Assembly (NCBI GenBank): GCA_947359465.1
Contig: OX375880.1
Coordinates: 13,338,120-13,402,119, forward strand
Origin: Metellina segmentata
Taxonomy: Eukaryota; Arthropoda; Arachnida; Araneae; Tetragnathidae
DNA: 64,000 nt
Direction: 5' to 3'
Position 1 is the stretch's first letter. Each line of letters starts with the position of its first letter. The position numbers and the translations under genes are program-made. Below are positions 1 through 12,400 of this stretch, one piece after another. Under the pieces are notes generated by a model, which worked only from the letters and a program-made list of their open reading frames with translations, had not been told where the DNA came from and did not search any database.

Positions 1-212
1 TTGTCACTTATTTTATTTTTTAAAATATCCCTCATTACTTGATATTGTGTTTGGTACAATATGGCTTTGTATCATAATACCTCCATAAATATTTCATGCT
101 GTGGTAAATGGATAAATTATGACATTGTTTAAAGTCCTCATTCTAAATATTGCTGTTCTGACATAGTTTATAAATAAGCTTTTTAAAGTGAAATACCTTT
201 TCTTTTTTTTAG

Positions 213-279
213 GAGTGAAAGAGTGCCTTCCATTAGCTTTAAAAAGCCTGTAAAATGTAAATTTTGTACAGTGAAATAA
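213..279 (+). CDS. possible terminal exon of an unknown convergent gene
   Basis: A pyrimidine tract and AG (to 212) are followed by an open stretch of 21 codons ending CKFCTVK and a TAA at 277-279. The stop overlaps an AATAAA at 275-280, which would be the poly(A) signal. A second frame stops earlier, near 251. The upstream part of the gene would lie outside the window. The arrangement fits a plus-strand gene meeting the adenosine deaminase gene tail to tail, with their poly(A) signals about 30 bases apart. The exon is too short to identify a family and could be chance. Confidence 0.3.
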
Positions 280-309
280 AGAATTTGTTTACATTTATAA
301 TGATTGATT

Positions 310-320
310 TTTATTTTATT
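310..320 (-). promoter_or_regulatory. poly(A) signals of the adenosine deaminase gene
   Basis: Two overlapping AATAAA hexamers on the minus strand (320-315 and 315-310) lie about 65 bases past the adenosine deaminase stop codon. That is a normal position for cleavage and polyadenylation with a short 3' UTR. Confidence 0.5.
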
Positions 321-382
321 CTATACAAATAGCAATTAAATAAGATGTCTTTATCTCTTTCCTGTACAAGTGATGTTTCGTG

Positions 383-478
383 TCAATCTTTGTCGATGTT
401 GTAGACTGCTTTTAGTTCTTGCAACAGATCTTTTTTCTCTTTCTCTGGTAAAAAGGCACTGTGAGCTGCATTGAAGTT
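383..478 (-). CDS. ADA: adenosine deaminase exon 8 and stop
   Basis: Codes residues 351-381. NFNAAHSAFLPEKEKKDLL matches the conserved C-terminal helix that in vertebrate ADA reads N-x-NAAKSSFLP. It ends NIDKD and TGA (385-383). The acceptor is TTCCAG|. Confidence 0.93.
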   Translation of the reverse strand, partial: NFNAAHSAFLPEKEKKDLLQELKAVYNIDKD

Positions 479-3400
479 CTGGAAATAGTTTTAACTTATT
501 ACTGAAAGGTATGAATGATGGGAAATTAGTATGATCTAAAACTATTCAAGACGTTTTCCTGTTTTAAAAATCTGATCTCATTCTGTTTTAAGACACATTT
601 TTTTTATTGGAAAGTGAACTTTTTTTTGTATTTTGCAACAAGTAAACACATGTATTTTCAAGCTTACAAATACCATTTGAAAAGGAAAACAAGTTCTTAA
701 TATTGGAGTATTTTTCTTTATAAAATATTAAAATAATAATTATGTGTGTGTGTTGATTGTACTAGATTGTATATGCATATGGCATATTCTGATTAGTACA
801 AATGCATACTTGAACCCATACTTTGGCCTTTTGATTGTCATTTTAAACTAAATGTTTTGTTGCTACATATTAAACATACAAAACATGCACTGATATTGAA
901 GTTTTAAGAATAGTAATATTAATTTCATTTGACAGAACTCTGTAAACAAAGTTTGATTATGTAACTAACAATTGTTATCTTAATATTTTAGAGACATTTT
1001 TATACTTTTTCGATATGTATTTTACTCTTCATTTGATTTACAGCCATTAAACGAGAATTGCACTTAATTGAAATCAATTATAATATTTCAGAAAACTAAT
1101 GTCTATTTTTATTAAATATGTCTATAACCAATCTCTCTTTACAACACAAATTCTGAATGAATTTTTTTTTGTTTAATTTCAAGCCATTTTCTTAAAGGCT
1201 TTTAATGCTTAAAACTCGAAGAACATTGCAGGCATTCTTTCATAACGTTTTCAAAGTCAGCTAAATGGTACTAACTTTAAAATGTTTCCAGTAACTCATA
1301 AGTAATTGCTCATCTTTTGCATATGTTCATTAAAATCAATCACTCATTTCAGAATAAAAGGCAATTTTGATTGAAATCGCCTCAAAAGTTCCCATTTTCA
1401 AAATTTTGGAGACTGAAAATTCACAAAGGGTCGATTGTTTTGGCACCAATCCATGCCAGGCATGAAAAAAAAACAATGGAATCGGGTTGCTAGATTGTTG
1501 TGAAAACCTCATTAAGAAAATATATAGTTTTTAATTCTTGGCATTCATTTTGCATTTGGGCCGATCTATTTTTTATCTGAGCATCAAAACTGCTATTTAA
1601 GTAACGTTTAAAAGTAGACTTTTTGCTAAACTATTATAAAAAACATGCCACTGTTTCACAAGTGCTTATGCTGTGTATTATGATGTTTCAAACTTTAAGG
1701 CGAATACGTTTTGCTTGAAGACGAAAATAGTATTGTAAATATGAACTTACAGCTCTTACGAAGTGCACATCCTGTAACCCCATTCCTCGTAACAGCTCGT
1801 AGTCCTCTTCCAGTGTTTTCTGCGTCATTGTTGGATCATCTCTGTTGATTGAGAAATTAGCGCCATCCTCTGCAAATCTGAAATCCCAAGTTATTCCATT
1901 AATTATCTTGGATGTCTATTAACCCCTTAATGAGCATGCACAAAGTGATATTGTATTTGATGTCACCAACATGTACATGCTCAAATCTCAAGAAAATCTC
2001 TACTGTATGAAAGGATAATTTTGGTATTAGCATACTTTAACCTAATTTTAAATTCCCATTGGCACCAATTTAGGTTGGTATGGGCTTCACAAACCCCAAG
2101 TATCCTGGTGATCTATTATTTTCCCATGGGTTTACTGCCTCTAGTAAATTTGACATGGTGTGGAAGTTTGAAGAGTGGGGTGCCAGCTCAGGATTAATCA
2201 TCAACTGACTGAGGTTCAAAATTATGTGGTGGTGTCCTCGTATCTTTGCCTTCAGGGGTTGATCCTGGACCCACGCCAATAGACCGTTGTGTTTCTGCAA
2301 TGTGATGCTGATTAAATACCTACCAATCTAATCAAGTGTTTGCTTTATTTATGACTTCTATTTTTTCAACTTTAGTTTCCTTCATTGTAGTTATTGTGCC
2401 TACATTTTACCTTCCTAAACATAAAATACAAGGGTTGTTCAAATGAAAAGGTACGAAACGACACTGTGGGTATAAATGAAGACTTTATTCAAAGTATACT
2501 CCATAGGCCTGAGCATAACGATCCCATTGAATAACGAGACGAAGGATTCCTTGTTTCCACAATTCCTGTGGCCGTGACGAGAGCCAGTCCTTCACAGCGT
2601 CCTTGAGTTCATCGTCCGAGTTGAAGCAATTCCCTTTCAGATATTTTTTCATGGGACCAAACACATGAATTCCGCGAGCACAGAAGAACCATTAACTCCG
2701 ATGTGTACTGTGAGACACTCCGAAGCCTACGCAGGTCCATCAAGAACAAAAGACCGGGGATGCTCACGGAGGGTGTGGTTCTGCTCCATGATAACGCGCG
2801 TCCTCCCGTCTCCAGGGACACGCGGAACTGGTCAAGTTCAAGTGGGAGCAGATTGACCATCCGCCCTACAGCCCGGACATATCGCCCTTCGATTTCCATG
2901 TGTTTGGTCCTCTGAAAAAACATCTGAAAGGGAAGCGCTTCAACTCGAACGATGAACTCCAGGACGCTGTGAAGGACTGGCTCTCGTCACAGCCACAGGA
3001 ATTGTGGAAACAAGGAATCCTTCGGCTCGTTAATCAATGGGATCGTTGTGCTCAGGCCTATGGTGTATACTTTGAATAAAGTCTTCATTTATACCCACAG
3101 TGCCGTTTCGTACCTTTTAATTTGAACAACCCTTGTAGAATTAACATTTTTAATCATATATTTTATTTTTTCCCACATTGTAAAACAATATGTGCTGATA
3201 AATAACTTTCCTAGATTGTTTTCAAGGAAAATGATTATTTAAAGGGTAAAGCGAAAAATAAATCTCATGATTCAAGGGAAAGGTCATTGAACAGAATTTG
3301 TTTAGGAACACCCAGTTTCTGAAATGACTCCCACGCCAAATGTTTTTTTTTTCTTTGCACGTGAATTTATGGTTAAGTAATACTGACCACTTTTAACATA

Positions 3401-6400
3401 CAGGGTACTACATATCCTGGACTTGTCTGACTCCACTTTAAGCTGTATGGATTAGTCTAATTATTGCTTAATGGAGCAAAAGATGCCCATGGGGACAAAT
3501 ACTATCAACCAATATTTCATGTTAAAACCTTAGCCTTATCGTACTTTAAGAGTTTTATCAAACAGAATCTGTCCCATCTCCATCCATTCTTAAAAATTAA
3601 ACAAATTGGTTTACCTATTTAATTGATCGTTACCAATACCCCGTTGTGTTGTTCCCGTGCGACGTTAAGTGAAATACTTACCTATTTAATTAAACTTGTT
3701 ATGGGTGCTTATAAACACTCGACTTTCCTTTTTGGAACGTCACGAACCTTTCGTACAGTACGTGATCATACCTTCCAACAAACTTCTTTTTTACTGTCAT
3801 CTGAATAAATATGTCGGAAATTTTCGAATGTCGGCGCCACTTCAAAGCAATCCATAAAAGAATGACAATTGGTTGGCAAGTTGCCATAAGCGCTTGCTTG
3901 GGGAAACGGAATACACGCCATTGTGAAAGAATGAGTCTATTGTAAGCTATTTCTTTGTTTTTGTTGTGTTCGTTTCGAATTTCGGCATTGGTACTTTTGT
4001 TACAGGTAGTCTTTCGGATTTTTTTTGTCTTGGAGGCTAGCAGGTATGCACAGTCACACGTAATTTTGAACCACGGCCAGGTGACAAGATCGCATCTAAG
4101 CTGGGAACAAACTAAACTTTCGCTCTACGCTAACGTGAGGACATTCGAGGCCACGACATATTTAACGTGCCCCCCCCCCTGTAAACCGACGGTCTCCGTT
4201 TGCGAGTCCGTTACACTTATCATTGGGAGGAAGGTGGGTATTTTAATTACCGTCGTACTGGAGCAACACAACGAACCTTTGACGACGGTCCGGGATCAAT
4301 CCCCCAAGGAAGGACAACACGTAATTTTGAACCCCGGTCAAATGACGAGGCAACACCGGAGCTGGCATCCCACTCTCTAAACTTCCACACTACGCCAACG
4401 TGTGGACTTTCGGCCACGACAGATTTAAGGTGCACGAGCCGCGTCTACACGATATGCTTATAAACATCCATGCACTGACCCAGATTCGAACCAGGAACTT
4501 TCCACTAAAGTAATTTTAATTAACGTCGGTACTAGAGCAACAGAACGGGCTATTGACGACAGTCCGGGATCAATCCACCAAGGGAAACATCCGAGGACAA
4601 CACCTCGTGATTTTGAACCACGGTCAGATGACGAAGCAACACTTGAGCTGACAACCCAACCCAATGTGAGGACATTTGAGGCCACGACAAATTTAACGTA
4701 CACCATTTGCATTGGGATGTCGGTATTTTTAATTGGCGTCCTACTGGTGCAACACAACGCGATGTCACTGTGGTACTGAGAAGATCGTATCACCTTACGA
4801 TGGGGTGCTTGGTGCTCCTGTCCTTCACAGCTCCAGTCAGCAAGCTCGAGTAGGGGCAGGTTTCGAAGTGAATGCCGTTCTCCAAGCACCGGGCATACAC
4901 GGCAGGGTCCTCGACCACCCGGTAGCCGTGCCCGATCCGCTCGGCCAGGAGTTGGTCGAGAGCGATCTGCACCTGTTTCGCCGGACCGTCCTCTCCCGCG
5001 TGGACGGTGCGGTGAAGGCCGGACTCCGCCGCCCACTGAAACCAAAGCAGAGAACAGTGTGAGTACTCAATTTCAAAATTGGGCCTCTTTCAGCAAAGAT
5101 ATTACTCCTTAAGAGTTAGACCCGGGTTAGAGTTTGTTCGAAACTCGATTCGGTACAGCTACAGTCTACGTTTATGAGCGGTGGCAATGGTCCTGACGAT
5201 TTTTTTTTTGCGAACTTCTAAAGTCGCCGAGGGAGGAATTATTTCAGAACTCTTTTTCTTTCAAAAATATTTTTCTTTTTACAACATAAAATGAAAGCTT
5301 GAAAACACATTTGAGAATTTTTTGAAAAGTATATATTTTTAAACTTTCGCAAAAAGTAGTAACTCCACCCTGAAACTTATCAATTGCACGAAATACATTA
5401 GGCTGCTTGAAAAAAAAATTATAAAAGAAAAAATCAAGAAATAATACAACCTGAAACGTCAACTGTTCCGGCAAAAAAATAATAATAAACGAAAATGCCA
5501 CAAATGGCAAAAAACAAAACTCTAAAGGCTGCTACACTAGGCCAGTAATTTAGTCGAGTAGCGAGTGATTTAGTAACTATATGTGTTGGGACAAAACTAT
5601 TTAGTCGAGTAGTTTAGTAAAACGATTTAGTGGACTCGATCCAGTCAAATGGATAGCAGGCGGTCGAGTAGTGCCCCCCACCCTACTCCACTAACCACTA
5701 GCGCGCCACTAGACAGGTGTGAACACTTCTGTTTAATAGAGTTCATCAGTTATTCGTTTTCATTCCGCAAAGTCTCTTTCTTGTGAGTTTTTTGTTAAAA
5801 TTGTTTGTTGATCTTCTGTCTCGCGGATCGTTTTCATCGCTGCAATTAAAATTTATTATTTTCTTTAGTCAATAAATCTGTTCTTTTTAAATGTTTAACG
5901 TTTTTTATTCTCTTAAAATAACATTTTTATCGGCAACATGATTCGTTGGAATGATGATACTACGGTCAAATTTGTTAATGCATATGTGGAACAGGAGTGC
6001 TTATGGAATGTGAAGTCTTCCCTGTACAAAAATAAAGCATCCAAGGCAGTTGCAATCGATGATTTAGAAAAAGCGATGGAAATACCAGAGTTTCTCGAGA
6101 AGGAAATCAAACAAAAAATTTAAAATATTAGGAAAGTATTTTGTATTTATTTTTAAACTAGCAGAATTAATTACTTGGCGTTGTTCGGGTTAAATTAATT
6201 AAATGTTGATTGAAAAGTGATATGAATAATCACCTCTCTTTCGTAAAAGAATGCTAGCTTCATTTAAGTGCACGGAAAATAATTTTTAACACCGTTTTAA
6301 CTTTTTCTTCGTTTCTATTTACTTCGGATACAAATATGTGTGTGCATGATACATCCATCTATATACTCTATTTCATATCACCTTTTTCATCGCGATTCAG

Positions 6401-9400
6401 CTTCGCTCTCCGCATCAACTTTAGCAGTCGACACTAGGGATGCGACATCGACAGCAAAACATGGATGTTCAAAAATAAAACATCCATGCTGATAATACAT
6501 CGCCCCTAATACCATCGATGTTTTTAAAATTCAGTGTATTTAAACTTTTTTCCCCATTTCTTAAAATTGGTTTAGCAATTATTGATGCGACATTGACAGC
6601 AAAACATCGATGTTCAAAATTAAAACATCGATGTTGATGATGCATCGCCCCCAAACTATCGATGATATTAAAATTCAGTGTATTTATACTTTTTCCGATA
6701 TTTCTTAAAACTGGTTTAGCAACTAAAGGTGCGACGTCGGCTCCAATACATCGATGTTTTTTTTTATAAAACATCGACATTGATGTCGCATCCCTACTTT
6801 TCAGACCCTTCACCCTTGGCCACTTTGGTCTAACAGTATATTCAGTTTGCTGATTATAAAAATTATGCTACTTGGTTATTTTTTAAATTTTTATAACGGT
6901 ACTTTTATCATTTAAAAATAAAACATCGACAAGTATAAACATCGATGTAACAAAAACATCTACTCCAATACATCGATGTTTTTTAAAAACCATGGAGATG
7001 GAGTCGAGATGGAGTAGTGCACATATACCTGCGGCGACGCACGTCCAACTTGCGCGCAATTTATACCGCAGTTCCCCACGGCGCCGCAGCTCGCTGCACA
7101 CACTTCTCCAGTCACAAGTATCTTCTTTTCAAAAATTAAAGGAATATAAATAATAATTCTTAAAGGGTTGTATCCAGTAACGTCTATTTTGTTTCAAAAT
7201 ATACTTTTTTTACACCAAGTAAGCGAAATAAACACGTTTTCTTCGATAGAATATTTATCGCAAATGGCGTGAAATGTACTAACTCTAACTCTCCAAACTT
7301 CACACACCACGCCAACGTGAAGACATTGGAGGCCACTACAGGTTTAACGTGCACCAGCTCCTTTTGCACACGACGCTCTTCGGTTGGATTTGAACTTGAA
7401 GCCTTCCGGTTGGTATTCTGTTACTTTTCCAATTGGGCTACCGCTGTCCCAAATGTTTTTGAGAGGAGATTCAAAAAGTGATCAAGTCACGTGATCAAAA
7501 AGATAGACTAGTAGTCTGACTGTTCTGTTAAAAATTTGCTTGTTTGGACAATTTGGTATCTTATTACCTCGTTTGCCAGTGCAACTTTGGAGTAAGGGTG
7601 GGCGAATATGCATTTCTAAAGTGAAGCGATGAAAATAGTGAAACCGCCAAAATCTATTGCTTTCAGATGATCAATAAATGGGCGTTCCATGTATAAATCG
7701 GCTTAAACCTTTCCTCCGCAAAATGAAACGGAAACGGAAAAAATAAATTTAGAATCTGCCATCTCTTTATGGTTTTGCCGCTCTAAGGAAACCAATAATA
7801 ATTAAATTCTATTAAATTAAAAAAAAAAAAAGATTCCAGATTGAATTTCAAAATTTGGACAAGTACAAAAACTGCACAAAATTCGGTCTACCAGTGTGCC
7901 GAATCCTATTACTGTAAGTGCCATAGGTTCGTCAGGAACGTGCTCCTAACAAACACTTCCTTTTATAATAGTAGAGATATCGAGGGGTTATTGTACTTAA
8001 TTGTTGCTGTAAAAATAAATATATTCATGGTTTAACTGACCTTGAAAGCTTTAACCACCTCATCTGTGTTGTCGAATCTTCCTCGGTCCTCGCCTGCTAT
8101 ATCCATGCCGACTATTCCTCGGTGCTTGTATTTGAGGCATAGCTGGACCACGTCAGTAGTCCAACCTGTTAACCAAAAAGAGACAGCCAATCAGAATCGA
8201 AAGGTCTTACAAATTGTGGCACGATGCAATCATCGTTCGGCTCTTTTGAGAAAGCGAATGACCTTGGGTGCAGTTGATTTCTGAACGAGTGTGAAAGCGC
8301 GTTAGGCGAAAGCTGCCATACGCGAAAGCATGATTGGCAACTGCCATGTATATCTTCTCACATAGACTTCGAACGTGGGCAAATTGCTGGAGCTCGTCTT
8401 GTGAGTGCTTCCATAAGCAAGGTAGCCGAAGTGTTTAGTATTTCAATAGGTACTGTATCTAAGACTTATTCCGCTTATTTGAAAAGCGGAAAAACATCAT
8501 CCGCTAAATCGCAGCGCGGACGAAAGCGTGTGTTGAGTGATCGTGACAGACGATCCTTAAGGAGGGTTGTGACTAAAAAGACCACAGCTACAAAAGTTAC
8601 TGCTGAAATGAATGTCGTGCTCATAAATCCCGTGTGTACCAAAACATTAAGAAGGGAGCTCCATAAGCAGGCATTTCTGGCCGAGCTGCAATTCAAAAAC
8701 TATTCATCAGTGACGCTAATGAATGTAACAGGGAAAAGTTGTGTTTAATAAAGCCTGGACTGTGGAGCAATGGAAGACAGTAATTTGGTCGGATGAGTCT
8801 TGTTTCACACTGTTTCCCACTTCTGGTCGAGTTTACGTCTGGTGAACGCCATCCCAATCCTATAATACTGACTGCTTGTTGCCAAGAGTGAAACATGGCG
8901 GGGGTTCTGTGATGGTTTGGGCAACCATATCGTGGTTTTCTGTGGGCCCCATGATTACTCTGCAAGGGCACATTAAGGCCAAGGATTATGTGAACATTTT
9001 GGCTGATCAAGTTCATGTCATCCCATGGTACAAACTTTGTTCCCCAATGGTGATGGTGTCTTCCAAGACGACAAAGCTAATGTTCACACAGCTCTCATCG
9101 TCTAGGACTGCTTTTTTGTGCACGAGGATGATTTGTCACATCTCCCCTGGCCACCACAGTCACCAGACCTCAATATTATTGAATTTTTGTGGTCTACATC
9201 TAAGGAAAATGCGTGATCGCTATCCACCGCCGTTATCGTTATCTGAACTTGCCATCGTTTTGAAGGATGAATGGAACACGATTCCTTTGGCAAGCATACG
9301 GGAATCGTATTTATTCATTGCGAGAAGAGTACAGGCTGTTTTGAATGCCAACGGTATTCCTACTACGGTTTCCATATTAGCCAAGGTTACTTGTTTTTTT

Positions 9401-12400
9401 TTAGGTGTTTCCATATTTTTGTCCAACCCCTGAAAATCAAATTTATCTATCACTAGCCACTGCGTGGCAAGCCCGGCGTTGCCCGTGCCCATGGTGTAAG
9501 TTATTAAACTGGTGTAAAATTTTCCGCAGATTTCAGATCAGTTGAAATTTTTAATCTATCTCTAGCGATTCCGATTTTACGAAAAAGAATTACCAATCCC
9601 AGTCAAAATGTTTTTTATTTTTGCTCTCATTCCCTGAAAGGGAATAGGACAGGAAATGTAATCTGTTTTTTTTTTTAACGCGAAGGGTAGAAGATGCAAT
9701 CTGTTTCACGCGACGTCACAATCTCTTGCAAAAATATAAAAGATATATTCCATTTAAAAATTATTTATTTAAAGATAATCATATTTTTAGGTGTCGATCT
9801 AAGGTGAAATTTTCCGCAGATTTCAAATCCGTTGAAGTTTTTACTCTACCTTTAACAGTCTAGGAGATAGAAAAAAGAATTAAGTGATTCCAGTTAAAAG
9901 ATTTATCGCCTGGCTGGAAAATCATTCCTCCGCGCAAAATCAAAGCGGAAAACGAAAAAAATAATTTTCTCCGAGTTTCCTGCGATGAAAAAAACTTGGC
10001 ATGAAGGCTGATTGCAAGGTATATGGGTATAAAAAGTCCAGATACGGGTGTTTCTTCTTTCGCGGAAGAAAGGCGTTGAAAAACGGATGGAGAAAAAGAC
10101 TATTAAATTCACTAAAAAATCTTCTAGATTGAATTTTAAAATTCGCCGCGAACCAAAAATTGCAAAAAATTCGGAATTACCTGTGTGCCAAATCTCATTG
10201 CTGTAAGTGCCATAGAATCGTCCGGATTTTGCGGCAAGATACAGACAGACAAACAAAGAAACACTTCCTTTAATAATAGTAGAGATTCCTAAATCAGCTG
10301 CATTCTAAAAAGTAATTTTTTTATTGAACTTTATCGTTTGGCAGTTGAGTTTGCAGTATCGTTTGAGTTTAGTCTTCGAATTTTTATTTAAAAGTTCTTG
10401 CGAATCATTCAGTTCTAGAATTGTGCTTAGCAAAGTAAATTGTAATCTAAGCTATTTTTAAAATATATTTAATTTGATTTTTTTTTCCTTTTTGATTGAA
10501 CTATTTGATCGTAAGTAAATATTTATTCATATCTTTCTTTTCATGCAATTTCATTTCTTATGTCTTTCCTTCAACAATGTGTTTTGTAATTAAGCAAAAT
10601 GCGGAAGACCTCCGTAGCTACAATTGAAGTGTGATTTCAGAAAGTGAAATGTTTCTCCAAAATATACAATATTTTTGGTTTTGTATTCAATTAGTGACAT
10701 TGGAGGTTTTGAATATTTTCAAATGTTGCTTTTTCTTTTAAAATCAAACGCTTATACATTTTCCCGATATTATACAGAAAAAGCCGATACGTCGACTGGA
10801 CACGATATATCGAAGATCAAGAAAATTTAACTTGCTATAGGAAAAAATGCAAATTAAACAGTTTTTCTCGTGGTTTTTGTTTTTGAAAAGTTGTTTTATT
10901 AACCTTTGACAGATAGTAACTACAGATAACTGTTAATATTTCGATAACGGTTGCTATTTTCGCGATAACAGAATTTATTTTAACTGTTATCACAATAACA
11001 GGCTATCTTTCTGAGTGAATTCTGAATACTGTTTGAATACGAAGATCACCGCGTTATTCAGACATTCAAACATGATCATACTTTTTCTGTTTCAAAGATT
11101 TTGTAGCCATTCATATTGAGAAATATGCAAAAAATAACAAAAATTGTTTCTGTGGTTACCTATCTATTCTATATCAATAGTGTAGCTGATTTTTTTTTTT
11201 TTTTTTTTTTTTGAAATTGCTAAAACGGTTTTTATTGTAGTGCAAAATGCTTAAAAAATTGGTTCTCAGATATTCGTTGCTTCTTTTCTTTAAATTTGCA
11301 GCAGTTGCGATGGGTGAAAAAATGTGCAAGTCTTTCAAAACGTTGGCAAATATATGCAAGTCGTGGGCGTTCACGACGTCATCCACTTTGTTTGTGACGT
11401 CATAGTTCTTGGAACTTTCGTAAATCTGTTTCCAGCTTCGTAGGAAGCCATTCCAATCTATTCATCGAACAAAACACCACAAGCAATGGCAACGAATTTA
11501 TCACTTAATGTGCTTTCGAAGAAAAAAAATAAAGAAAAATTTTCTAAACATTGCAGCAAGTTCCAGACGATGTTACTAAATGGAGCATACTGTCTGATGG
11601 AGTCTTTAGCTTTCGTAAAAAAGCTCGTGTTCAGTTTTGTAATGACGTTTAGAATGGTATCAATGTTAAGGTCTTAGCGTGTTTGTTTAGTTCTTGTGTA
11701 AGATACAGTATTTATATTCCCCAGAGCAATTTTGTTTGGGAAGGTTTGAATATCAAGGCTACCACCGGCGACTAAAGGGCGACTTTTTGCTATTATTTTT
11801 CAACCTTTGTGACGAGGGGCATCTAAAGCAAAATTGTCTCAAAAGCTACCTTATTCAAAATTTTGGTGATAGTTTTGAAAATTCACCAAAACGTAAAAGA
11901 AATTTTTTTTCACTCCCTGTTGTCTTAAACTAATAGCGGACTGAAAAAAAAAATTGTTTTTTTAATATTGGCATTTTTTAATTAACGTTACATTGGAGCA
12001 ACACAACGGGCTATAAATATTTTTTGAGAGTTTCTTTGGTAGGTAGTTAATTAACTTCGCACTCGAAACAACACAACGGGCTATTGGCTACGGTCGGGGA
12101 TCCATTCCGAAGGGAAAGACCCAAGGACATCGCCACGTAATTTTCAACCACGGTCACATGACAACAACATCTGGTACAGCTACAGTCTTTATGAGCGGTG
12201 GCAACGGCATTGACGATTTTTTTTGGCAAACTTCTAAAGTCGCCAAAGTAAAAATTATTTCAAAACTCTTTTTCTTTCAAAAAATATTTTTCTTTCTACA
12301 ACGGAAAATGAAAGCTTGAAAACACTTTTCAGAACGTTTCAAAAAGTATATATTTTTCAAACTTTCGCAAAAAGTAGTAAGTTCAAACACATTTCAGAAC

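Noticed and set aside
4458..5045. 195-aa minus ORF covering adenosine deaminase exon 6 as one gene
   Set aside because: Only 5035-4794 in another frame matches the enzyme; the long frame runs into SINE sequence.
11174..11386. 70-aa minus ORF ending in poly-lysine
   Set aside because: The lysines come from a 23-base T run; there is no domain or conserved start.
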